DNA of 64,000 nt from Alentia gelatinosa (Eukaryota; Annelida; Polychaeta; Phyllodocida; Polynoidae). The translations under genes were made by a program, and so were the position numbers. The DNA lies in assembly GCA_950022655.1 (NCBI GenBank), contig OX465583.1, positions 18,155,318 through 18,219,317 of the forward strand, written 5' to 3'. Under the pieces are notes generated by a model. It worked only from the letters and a program-made list of their open reading frames with translations, was not told the origin of the DNA and searched no databases. Below are positions 1 through 12,600 of the stretch, piece after piece; positions within the stretch are counted from its first letter, which is position 1, and each line of letters starts with the position of its first letter.

Positions 1-107
1 CATATTAGTACTTCATAAATGTACAAAGAAAGGAGTATTGATAAAGAATGAATCTTCAATCACAATATCTCTTAGTAGAATCCTGCCCAACCACAGACCT
101 ATCTTTA

Positions 108-140
<33 letters not shown>

Positions 141-614
141 ACTTTCAAGGTAGCATCGGCTTGTGTAAGAGGTGTATTTAGCCACGTCTCAATAATCCTA
201 TCTTTATATATTGGACAGATAACGTAATATGGGCAAATCCATGGTATTTTCGTGCACAGGTTGAACCAAATAACCCCAGTCGCAACAGAAATACTTGTAG
301 CTCCACCTCGGTAGAATCGATCGATCTATTATGGCATCCATACCCCAAACATAGATAATGTGGCTCTGGCTATCTATCAATAATCATAGATATGGATTAT
401 TACAATGAACCACCATTTTTCCACTGATACACTCTTAATCAGAAAAAGGATTCATTATTGTTGTACATGAATATAGAATTTTGAATGTATCTCACTAGGG
501 ATTGGAAAGTGTTGACTGTCATTTAGGCAAAATGAAGCTTCTAATAAGGGGAGTTTCCACTTATGTGGTAACGGTTAAATACTTGTTGTGAATTAAGTTT
601 CCAGTCTAACTCAC
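1..614. other. RASA1 intron 4 (partial), no gene
   Basis: Intronic sequence left of exon 4. It holds an (AT)n/poly-T tract at about 103-141, and a short segment at about 141-165 resembling the termini of the small TIR element at 59819-59991. Nothing else recognisable. Confidence 0.5.
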
Positions 615-685
615 CTCAATTCGTCCGTGTCAGGAATTTGTGTGTACGGCAAAATAGCGATGCATTTCCTCTTGTCATACACCGG
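615..685 (-). CDS. RASA1: RASA1 exon 4 (start of SH3 domain)
   Basis: Acceptor TTTTTACAG precedes 685 and donor GTGAGT follows 615. The exon is 71 bases, 23 codons plus two bases. It encodes PVYDKRKC and then ILPYTQIPDTDEL, the first strand and RT loop of the RASA1-type SH3 domain. The next exon should begin by completing a Ser codon (AG|Y) and continue SH3. I found no candidate for it in bases 1-600, so it lies outside the window. Confidence 0.9.
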
Positions 686-3600
686 CTGTAAAAAGAACGT
701 GAAACAGTTATCAAATCCAATAATCTAATTTCCGTTTTTGTTTTTTTAAATATTTAGTCACTTCTTTCAAATTGGAAGATCTTCCAGAGAGCGACCATGA
801 ACTATGCAAATTAAGCCTCTGCTCTCACCAGATACCCCTAATAACTTTTATACATTGGTTCAAAATTAATGACAATACAAAATATAGATCTTTCACAATA
901 TGATAGATAACTTTTTAAAATGGTTCATTAAAAACTGGCTAGACAGGATTTCCATTACAAGAAGCAGAGAGTAACCTTCAGTCATTTATGCTATTTCCTA
1001 ACCCTCCCATACATGTGACGCCCTTGACACAAGAAATATGAGATATACTCTGTTGTTTGATACCATAACCAAGCAGATTGGATGATAAAGAAAGGGTGTC
1101 CACCTACTGATATACTGATCTTTATTTCAAGTTTCTACGTCAATTATTCACAGGGTTCTGATATTATTCAATAAAAAAGCGTTACATGTGGCGGTCACCC
1201 GCTGAAAACCGAAGCGTGCTGGCTACGAAGCATATCGTCCAGATACCGAATCAAGTGTTACTGGAGAACTCGACCTGAAACGAACTCGACCCATTCGGGA
1301 GAAATCGATTTGAGAACTCGACCTGTTTCAGATACTTATGAATAAGGCATTACCATATGGAAGGAAAGGTCTGACTAGTTAGGGATAGGGTTAAGGTTCG
1401 GGTTAAGGATAGGGTTAAGGTTCGGGATAGGTTTTTTAAAAAAATTTTAAGACTTTTATTTACCCTGGAGAACGTTCAACTCAATAGAGCTGGTCTCAAC
1501 ACGTCTCCAGGTTAAGGTTAGGGAAAGGGTTAGGGTTAAGGTTAGGGATAGTGATAGGGATAGGGATAGGGATAGGGATAGGGTTAGCGTTAGGGAAAGA
1601 TGTTGGGTTAAGGTTAGGGATAGGGTTAGCGGAATGGTTTCCTGTTTGTTTTCTTCCCAGAGAACACCACATTTGAAGCCAAGATAGCCTACTTACTAAT
1701 CAGTATAGCATTTATCTACAGTTGAGACACTTGAGTTGAGAAGATTTAAAACGGGTCGAGTTTGTTACGGGTCGAGTTCTTAAAACGGGTCGAGTTTTTC
1801 ACTGGTCGAGTTCGTTACGGGTCGAGTTCTCCAGTATTCTAATCAAGCATCTATACAAAAACTGGCATGTAGCTAAAGATATGATGAAGAAAATCAGAAA
1901 ATTTGTCTTTTAATCATATGTTAATAACACAGTCTTATTGAAGGTTTTATTTAAGTCTGTCCATGGTACGGCCGTTGACCGATAATACCAAAAAGATACT
2001 GTGACAGAAAACGGCTTAACCCTTTGTGGGGCGGTTGCAAGGGTGTCTCGTCTTGGTATATACGTTCCGCTCCCGAGAATTCTTCAGCATTGAATGACTG
2101 AGTGTATGAGCGTAATACATTTATATCATTTTGAGCGAAGGTACAGCTTTTGCATTGTATTCTATGGTATTCCAGCTCCAATTGGGTGTGTGGTACATGC
2201 ATATGAACTCAATAATACTTTAGATATACCTTAGATAACACAGGAACCCCGAAACTGGATACACAATAATACATTGGAAGGTCTAGCCATTGTATGCTAT
2301 ATCGTTTTTCAAATTTAAACCAAAACGATCATCAACTATGAAGTTTAGACAGCCCATACTTCTCAATAAAATCTGTCAAAAAACAATACTCCTGTAATCA
2401 CACCCACCGTTCCCACTCTAGGTGTGATTGCTGCATATTTGTATACGCATGTGGCTGGACTCGGCCGTGTTTTTCCGAGCGACGGCCTAATTATGGAACT
2501 CACCGTTAGGTGGCATTGAACGGAAACACCTGTATTTCGCTTGATTTCCGGTAGTCTGTTCCGGAAGTGAGACATGGCAACCGCGATACTCTCCAATCAC
2601 ACACATGATCTGGGGAATGCTGCGTTGACATGGGGCTGTTCTCTAAAGTATAGTAATACTGCCATCCACCTCTTTACTCTAATTCGATCGAATATCTCCC
2701 TCCCTACTAAGAAAATCAGCTAAAAACGGACTGCTCTTCCGTACATGTGCCGAGTTTCAGGGAACTAGGTTTAGGTATGACATTTCAACATGCGCCGATT
2801 TATTGTGCCAATATTCATCAAACAGGACCTGATTACTGAGCTGTATCGGTCTTGGCAGGAAGCCATGTAGCTGTAATCTCGCCCAATAAATGGGCAGGGA
2901 ATATGTCCTTTAAAGGCATATTGGACAATTTGCCTTACATGATCAAAACTCATTTCATTTTTCTGGTAGTTGAACATGATATTCTCAAGGCATTGTTGAA
3001 TACATATCTAATTAAAAAATTGTCGTTACCATACTAGTTTTTAAACTAAAGAATGGTATTCTGAGATAAAGACAAAATATACTCACTATTACAGGAGTGG
3101 ACCCCCCCCCCCCAAAAAAAAAGAAAATCATATATGCAGAAATTTTCATAAGTTTTCTTTCCTTTGTTCTTTGTTTTCCAAACCGCCCCCCCCCCCCCCC
3201 AACCTTTTCACCATTTGTCCCTTTAGCCCAGTCTCACATGTTTTCCCTGAGGGAAAACGTCAGTGTTACTATACGGCACATAGCCTATGATCCATGGGTG
3301 CCGCCTGACTAAAACTGGCGATTTGATGGGTCGTCAACTCGTCTGGGTCACCACAGAGGTGTAGGGTGAGTGTGGGGTGTGGGGAACACAGATTTGTAGT
3401 GTCGGGGCGGTATGGGGTATGGGAATTTAAGTAGGAGTTAATGCGTTTGGACATAGGTTATCATTGTTACCACCTCAATAGCGGTCTCACATATCGTAGC
3501 CCACCTGCCTGTCTGTTTGCCTGCCTGTTTACCTGCGTTCCTGTCTACCTGCCTGCCTGACTACCCACAATTTCAGTGTGCTAGCTCACTCAGGTATTTT

Positions 3601-6600
3601 CCATCACAAAACAAATTGCCTATACTCCACTACAATGTTTCTACACCTTGACAGCTATCCTATCTTTTTTGTTTCACTGATTGTTTTTCTCCCTCCCTCC
3701 AAAACCCCCACAAAAAAACCAACCATTTTCAGTTACCTTAAATGGCATTGGGAAGGACAGTCAACAAAACCACTTATGACGGCCATTTGCTGGAACCTCC
3801 TCAATTATTTGGATTCGAAACCTTGCCCTTTCAGACAAGAAACTGAATTTTCATGCCATACACAGTATCTAAATTAATGAGAGAATCTGTGTAACTGTAA
3901 ATATTCTGATCTCAACCTTACGTTTTTCAACAATCTCTTTTTAGTGAGAAAGCGAAGATGAGATGTGGAAATCAGTCTAGATCTGCTACGAAACAAGATG
4001 TAGTCGAATCTGCTATAGCGGTGTCCCCTGCGCGTTCCAAAGAAGGCAGGGCGCGTGGGGTGGCCTCTAGTGGCCACCAGGTGACATTCATTAAGGCCGA
4101 GAGAAGGGGACAGAGCTTTAGGTCTGACATTTACATGGCCCACCATACACACCTTCACCTGACACCTTCTACTGGCAGTCGTGGTGCAGGGAAACCCCGC
4201 AGATTGTGCGGAATGTGGGCCATGCTTTATTATCAATCGTATATAAAGTTCCCATTGGCAATGTATGGAGACGCGGTAAACCACTACCTAATGTTTAAAA
4301 ACTGCCATACACTATATCGATTATATATGGATTTCAAATCCAGTGTATATTGTCTCAAAGCCATCGATTATAGTCTGGAGAGCAAAAAAATCTTTAATTA
4401 TATACCTTTTAATATGGCAATTCTTGGGTTTAACTTACTCAAAAAGAGGCTAAAAAATACAACAAACAATGGTAAACCACTCAAGGTTGACATCGTAATG
4501 CAGTGGTAATACTTGTGGTTCTCGACCGCTTATCCACAAAACCATCGATTATTTTCTATGTACACTGTGACCTGACACCAGCGCCTTTCTTCGCAACAAC
4601 CCAGAACTAAGCACCATCTACTCCTACATCAGCCCCATACCGATACACCATCTCCTACACCACCCATACCTCAACACGGTTTTCTACACCGCCCAATACC
4701 TCAGAACCATCTTCTACACAAGCCAATACCTGAACACCATCTCTCCTACACCAACACTGGATGAAGCACAAACCAGCAATATGCTGTGTTCTATCCCTCC
4801 CACCTTCATTTTACCTCAGTAAGTAGATCATATGTAAAACCATTGCCATCTTATTGCAGACAAGAGTTTCTGCCAGCCAGGTTTCTATTTTCTTTGTATA
4901 GATTTCAAATTCTAAGTCATCTTAAAATGTATAGTGGGATGGAACTGCATTGAGATCCATGAGTTTTGGTTGAGGAGTAAACTTACGAGGCAAAGTTGAG
5001 TGAGTTTACATAGCATAATAATAGAAGTGGTGTATGTTCAGAAGCGACGGATTGAGTGCAGTGCAGATTTTATCTCACCCCTAGCATTGACTGATTGGCT
5101 AATATGTGTGACATCATGGGCTATTGAGGTTTTTTTAAACAATACTCCATGGGTGTTGAGTAAGAGTTTCCGATGTTAAGTCTATGGGGAAAATTCAAGG
5201 GGTAAGATAAAGTGTAATCATCTAAGTCTGTACTGCTTTACCATGTCTTTTATCTCACTTGGAAGAGTCTTGAGAATTCTAGTTTAGCATTTTACACTTG
5301 TTTGTTATATGTCCTCGCATTTTACTTTAAAATATTTTTCTCTACCATTTATTCACAATGGTACACTGTGATTACAGTGTCTCCTACCTACCCATGTCCA
5401 ATTTTTCTGAGTTCAAGGTTCCCAGCACCTTACATTTTACAAATTACAATATGTCCCATTTGTGCCGACTTAGTGCGAACACGGTATAGTGGTGATACTG
5501 ACCTCTGGTGGCGGGACGGGGTGCTGGAGTCGCTCGCCCTTGAGGAGATCAGACCAGCTCGTGTAGTACCCGATGAGGTCTGAGAGCGTGTCGAACTCGC
5601 GACCGCCGATGTAGTAGTCACCACACATAGCGGTGATCCTGCAACGATAGGGTAAACAGCAATGTTAGTCCTGCATAAAAAAAGCGTGATATCTATGTGA
5701 TGAATTTAGGTAGAAATCTCACCCTACACATTTACCGAGGTGAGAGATTTTTTACTTCCCACACCACATAGACATGGTATAAGAAGGATTGGCCTTTGCT
5801 ATAGCAGTAAATCAATCAAAATAATGTGGTCAGCACTCCACCTTGTTTGACTGCTACGTAATAGGCCTTTTTCCACAGGGCGGTGTCGCACCTTATCTGG
5901 GTGGTTACGCAATGCCTGCGGCCAAACATACCCCTGGCAACGTATTCTTTATCATTGGATCACTCAGTATATGAGCGTAATACGTTGATGATACCCGTGT
6001 ATATCATTTTCAGAGAAATAACAACGATTTCATCATATTCTATGGTATCCCAGCTACAATTTGATGTATCATACATGCATATCACCTGAATGATACTTTA
6101 GATATACCTTAGATAAGACAGGAACACTGAAACTGCATATACATTAATACATTGGCAGACCCAGCAGTTATATGCTTATCTTATCTAAAACCAAGATAAT
6201 TATCAACTATAAAGTTTAGACATCCCAGACTTTTTGATACAATACCCTTGTTTGTTCCAACAATTTAATCTGTCAAAAAACAACACTCCAGCAATCACAC
6301 TCACCGTTCACACATTAGGTGTGATTGCTGTATGTCTCTATATGAATACCGCTGGAATCGCGGTGTTTGTCCGAGCGGCCGCGTTATTAGACAGTGGGCC
6401 GTTAGGCGGCGCTGAACGGCAACACCTGTATTCACACAGCTTCACTTCGTTAATTACTACGCAATCAAACCTGGGGGAGTATGGACCAAATTATTCTCAT
6501 CTCGTGAGTTTCCTTCTAAGAACTCCACATATTGCACGATATGCCATGTACCTTTGTACTGATTTACATATTGCACGCTTTGACTGACATATTGCATGCT

Positions 6601-9600
6601 TTGACTGACACATTGCGCCCTTTGACCAACATATTGCACGCTTTGCAAAATAACACAATCTGATTGGCCGAGAGGTCGCCAACATGAATTGTGTATTGAC
6701 CAAATATTGAGGTGTATAATGTGTAGCATGCACGCAATACCGTGTAAATAGCTTCAATATGTGTATTTCGATCGATAACAACACTGATGCTCACCGAGCG
6801 GGTGTCAACAAAGGAGACCGTATTCGTGTGACGTCATTATCAGGGTTTCCCTACGCTCTGGGAAATCCCGATGATGATGTCATCGCCGCCGCACTGTCAA
6901 GTCGGCAAGGCGAGTGATGTTATTGTTCAACATCGCATATTTACGCCATTTAAACAGTATCAGGTTAAAGCTACACGTTAGTTGCCTCAATATTTTGTAG
7001 AAACGCACAATAAATCGTTCCTTTGCGCGTGTCAGACGCATTGCAAGATGCGAATTGAGACAGTACGAACCAAGGCGCCATGGTAACTGGAAAACGTTAA
7101 CTTCACTCTCCGAAGCCGATATTCCGTTCCGTTTATTCATATAAAAGAACAGTAGAAATACGATTGGTGATGTAAAAAGTGAATCCGGGTAACTTCACAT
7201 TCTTCCAGCGGAGTCCAAGTTCGTAACGCTATCTATTCGAACGAAAAATCTGTTCGGAGAGCAAAATTAACTCGCGCAGGCGCAAAGAACTTCCGGATGA
7301 GTATGGTGATGTACTTGCCGCGCTGGTGGACAGTGATAGTGTCAACAGAGTCGATTTTGGAGGATTATTACCAAAATAAGGTATATAATAATAAAAAAAC
7401 ACAGTGATGACGCCAATACGATGATACTTATTCTCGGAGTATGACAGAATTCTTTCCGAACGAGTTCAAAGAACTCGTTCGGAACAAATTCTGTCATACA
7501 CCTCGAATAAGTATCATCGAATAGGCGTCATAACTATGTTTTTATATATTACAAAGGCAAGTGATATCAGAGTCTATAAAACAGGGGAAGAGATCTCCAG
7601 GCCTCTTTCCGTTAATAACATCAATCCCCATCGAGTTTTGTAGCATAAACCAACATGCTGGGTCGTTATATATATACCCAAAATTAATAAAATCTTACCA
7701 TATATTGGCATGGAAAATATGCTGACGTGAAAGGCTACACACTGCTGATGTTTAATATGTTCCGTATAACAGTGTACTGCAAAGGGTGCAGTACCGAATT
7801 TATACTGCATAGGGAGCAGCAGTTCGTAATTATCAAATATACTGCACGGGTATATAATAAGCAAAATATTTTATACACCTATGGCCGAACATCTATGAAA
7901 TGCTACCCACTGCTATGGGTGCAGTATAAATAATGTTCAGGCACATTGAGCCCGTGGTGAATATTCACGTTCACTGTGCTTGTAGTGTAATTCGTAAGTA
8001 CATGATATGGCATTTTCACATGATATTTAGGTATATGAAAATAAGAAAACGTAGTGACTGAGCCATGGGGATGCCATTCTTGGGCTATAGTCCTATAAAA
8101 TACCTGGAATGGTCATGCCTACGCACTCAGTAGTCACGTTTTCTTTTAATATAGGTATACATAGCTGGTGCGGCTGAATGGAATCTGTTGTTTTGTATAG
8201 GAAATATTCACCTCGTTCTTCAAACTCGGTGAAAATTACCTACACAAAATAACATGAACAGATGTAACTCAGATACACTCGCTGTGTCTCCTTGTTATTA
8301 CATACCTGGAAAAATCTTTGTACAACAAGTCACGTGATACGGAATGCACCAACTATTAGTTCTGCACAGTGTGCACTAACGTAATCCGTAATGGTGGCCA
8401 GTAAGTGTAAGACAATACTATTTATACTATTCAAACACTAGGACTTGCGCCGTGTTCAGTGAAAAACTATGGTAAGTGTGAGTTACAAACATTAAAAACT
8501 AGAATTGTATTATCCTGTTTGAAAATAAGAATAAAGATCTCGGTGAAGTTTAAAAAGAAAAGTCGGTAGATATCCGAATACTATTTACATCCACTCCTTA
8601 TCTTGATATTTTCTTTTTCTCATTCTCTTTTGCAGACTGATAAACATAGCCTCATCATACAAACCCTTATCTCGAATATAATGGAAAGTGTATGCACCAT
8701 AAAGAAGACAAGGATAGAAAACAAGGACTGACGGAAAGACTAGCATATCAGATTAAAAATAGCCTAAGGTAATATCATAACCATTCTGTTTATTTCCTAT
8801 TCCTAGAGTAAAAAGAAATGATGGAGTGTACAAACTTCCAAACAGGAGAAGTACATGTTGACTAAAACACTGAAAAATGATTTTAATGTCCCATTTGGAT
8901 TTTTTTATTGAGAACTTGGCAACATTTCGGAATTTCATATTTCCTTCATCAGGGCATGAATACAAATGTAGAAAATCTTAATGCAATGCAATAGACGGTC
9001 GAGTGAGACCCCCCTTTTCTTTCTTTACTTAATCTTTATGTTAGCAAATTTAAGCCGAAATCAGTTTATATAACTTGTTGTTAGGGGAAGGTTTAAACCA
9101 AGAAAATCAATTGTTTCCAGTTGAGGTTTGAACCTTTTTTTTATTGGTTTTCGTAAAATAATATATACGCTTTTATGTATGACTCCAGAAATGTACACAT
9201 GATGAAACCAATAAAAAGAATTTGAAAAAAAAAAAAAAAATCATACATCATTTTCACCGATAATAATACTGACACCGTATTTTACTACTTAGGCATGAAT
9301 ATGGAAATATAGAGAACACTACCGTTTTCCAGGTGATATTCATTCAGATAATGATAGAATTATTTGATGACTGTAAATGCTTTAAGATATTTCAATCTAA
9401 ACAGGATATACTTTAAACACATACTATGCAGTCTTACTCAAATCTCACCATGGACATCCTCAAAATGATGTCTAAAAGGTTGGATGGTTTCACTGTATTC
9501 CATAATTAAACACCAAAATAGACAAAACGGCTGTTTAATTAATTGCCTTTAGCCATTAGTTGTTTACTGGCAGGCGGCGGATACATTTTTATATGAATCG

Positions 9601-12600
9601 TCGGAAAAGGTCGGTGAAAGGCCAGCAGTGAATAAATTACATTCACAGTGTGTGGCAGGGGTGTGTGTTATGGCTGGCTTTAGAGGCAGGCATTGGGAGT
9701 AATTCGCCGGTCGAGGAAGGATAGCGGATGACATGTGTATTATCATGCCCAGCTATAGAGGCAGGCATTGGGAGTTACTTGGTGATTAGGGAATATGAGC
9801 GAGTGAGGTCTGATGACTGGTTTTAGTGATCATGCAGATAGGTATGATTCAACTTTACCTGTATTGTAGTATAATTAAAGCTATAAGTCACTCTTTTCGG
9901 TGGTTTTACCTCACCGGTACATATTTGAGAGAGCTCATCAAAGGTAATGAAGTGAATATAATGCTTACTTTACAAAATTGTCATCTTGTATTTGTCATAT
10001 CAAACTACATTTTGCAGGCCAGTTGTGAACACCTATTGAATTTGCCAATAGTTTGCATGTATAAAATGAACCTTCATGTTAGATTCATAACACACCTTAG
10101 GTTCATGAACATGAAAAGGATACTGAGAAATTCAGTACATATGATTAAGCAATGAACGTCATCAATAACTATGTATCAATCAATGTAAAGCAAATCTAGG
10201 TTGGGGGTACGAGAAGTAATAAGCAAGCCTAATAGATACACAAATATGTAAACAGTCATGGTTGAAATCAATAGTCGGCATATAAATTGAGAGCATATGC
10301 CTTGTTTGCCTGAGCTTGAAATCCTGAAAAGAGTCTATGTTCTTGATAGCAGACAGTAACCCATTCCAAGACAAAGCATCTCAGTACACTGTTCCTGGTA
10401 TGAGAAAGATTGGCCTTTGATTTAGCAGTAAATCTACCAATGCTGAGAATGAAGGAGAAGAGTGGCTGCAGCGGGACTTGAACCCACAAAGTCCTACAAC
10501 GTTGGGATTACATGTCCAGTGCCTTAACCACTGAGCTAACTCTCCACTCCCTCAGTCCAGGAGTGGCCTTTTTATGAAACATATAGTTCATCAGATCCAC
10601 CTGTTTTCTACCACATAGCCAAGCCACCTTCGCATCACTATGAAGCTATCTAGTGTGCTTGACCTCTTGTTACAGTCCTATTTCTCTACTGGGAGATGAA
10701 TCATATGCACCCCTCCCAGTTTCACAAGATCATCGTGGGTCTTTTTTCAACTTCATTGAATTGAAGCCTTTACTATAACAGCAAATTCTACAAAATGCCA
10801 CCGTTGCTGCTTATTTTAATAAGATTAACATAGTTATGAAAGAGCACTATGAGCAAGGAGAGCTCTATATTGAGAACTTGAAGGAGTTCTGCACTAAAAA
10901 ATTGGACTTCTTGTTCTTTCTGTAGTGTATCACCAAGGGTTGATCCACTCATACCAAGGATCCTACTCACCATGCCAGACTACAATAAATTGCCAGAACA
11001 TCCTTATTTGTATGTCAATGATTCCCCTACCAGAAACAGTGAAGGTCCTGCAAGGTCCTGCAAGAGAACCGGATAACTACCAACCATGGGCATAAATTAA
11101 GAAAGCTGTTGCTGCTGGATATTTGAATGTGAACAACCAAGCCTCAATAAGTGACTTCATAGAGAATTAGGTTCTGGGTTTTAAATTTGTTTGTTTGGGT
11201 AGTTTAATATCCAATATGTTCTATCAAACTGGGCTCAAACAGATTGAACCCGCCGGGGATGGTAATATTCATTAGAAAACTCACCTCCCAGAAGTGTTTA
11301 AAATGGTCACTCCGGCCGCCAGACATAGCAGTGGGAAGAATGGACCAGTGAGAGTTGAATTGACTGCACGCGACAGGCACTTGACGAATCAGCGCGGTTG
11401 ACACAGGGCAGGTAGGCAGCGTGGGTGGATCAAAAACTGTGCACACACCCCGTTTCTCTCAGCGTAGTTGTAAGCGGTATGATTTATAATTAATTATATG
11501 AGTAAAGGAGAGGTGTAGACTTCCAGCATGTCAGTTAGCTGCTGACAACGGCCTTGGTTTGGCAGAGGTTGCATCCCTGATTTCAGGTTAGAACTTTTTT
11601 AATTATGGATTTTAAACTTTCCCTCTGAATGTGTTATGTTCATGATCAAGTCGGCCATACATGTGTCTGAATGGGTTGAGTCAGGATACGTTTATTGTTG
11701 CCCTGAGGAAGACCCTTGGGGGTTGAAACGTCGGCACTGTTACAATAATCATTATAAAGGGGTGTTCAACTGGACCGACGGTAGCCGTTTCTGTGGAATT
11801 TGCTGTCAAGTACTTCTTCACTTGTGGGACAGTTGGGTTATTCGGCTTTTCATCACTTCATGTATATGAATAGTACGGTTCCGGATAAAATTGGCCATTC
11901 ATGTGTTTGAATGGGTTGAGTCAGGATTAAGTCTATGATATGTGTCAACTCTTGACTGAATGCTATATTTGTGTCGGAGTAGAATCGGGCCGAGTCGCCC
12001 ACGTGGCACCATTAGTGCTGCTCAGAACGAGGCTGATTATGAGCGTGTGAATCGAGACGCGCACCACCTGCACACAGACTTGTGGGTCGCCACAGAATAT
12101 CTGCCTGGCGCATTTCTGTGGAGGATGAGACCACAGGAGACTATGCAAGATCCGGGACTCCAGCACAACACTCTGCGCTAAAGGACAGATAGCTTTTGTG
12201 TTATGGAGCTGGCCATCTTGCCCTCAACGCCAGACAAATCTCCAGGTGATGGGTGCAGTTATCAATGGATTTTTTTCAGCTTTTTTTTCCGACTTTCAGC
12301 TTGAGCGGTTTTAGTCTCATGATTATGATTATCTATGAATCATGGAAACAGCAATTTTCCACCGACTACAGTGGCGCTAGCTTACAATTTCCGTGCCATA
12401 TAAACTTGTTAATACAATTAGTTCACATGTATGTTCTGTACGAGGCTAGGTGTTTATTGTATGGCAGCAAAAAAAAAAAAAAAAAAATTAGTTCACATGT
12501 AAACACGCTGTATACATTTCAACACACAACCTCCTTATTAAAATACTGCAGGCTTTACCACATCATAAGGAAACACATAGATTGACATACATCATCAGGG

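Larger units (their letters stand above)
686..5502 (-). other. RASA1: RASA1 intron 3 (4.8 kb)
   Basis: Bounded by GTCAGT (5502) and TTTTTACAG (686). It contains a foldback element (1259-1835), one copy of a dispersed repeat (about 1950-2570), C-rich homopolymers at about 3102 and 3185, and a TTATCTCACCCC-type MITE with its hairpin (about 4950-5210). The rest shows no coding signal. Confidence 0.85.

Noticed and set aside
1378..1632. Interstitial telomere
   Set aside because: Degenerate units, bounded by foldback arms, mixed with GATAGGG variants; better explained as an element core.
3958..4509. 183-codon plus-strand frame
   Set aside because: No family resemblance, no second exon, no homologous block elsewhere in the window; within RASA1 intron 3 and likely chance.
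7386..7546. Member of the hairpin + TIR MITE family
   Set aside because: It is a strong hairpin but lacks the CACRAGGC-type loop and has no TTATCYYACCCC module beside it.
10440..10556. Functional tRNA-Thr gene
   Set aside because: The tRNA-like head continues into a SINE body, the anticodon loop is altered (CATGTAA), and the acceptor stem does not close.
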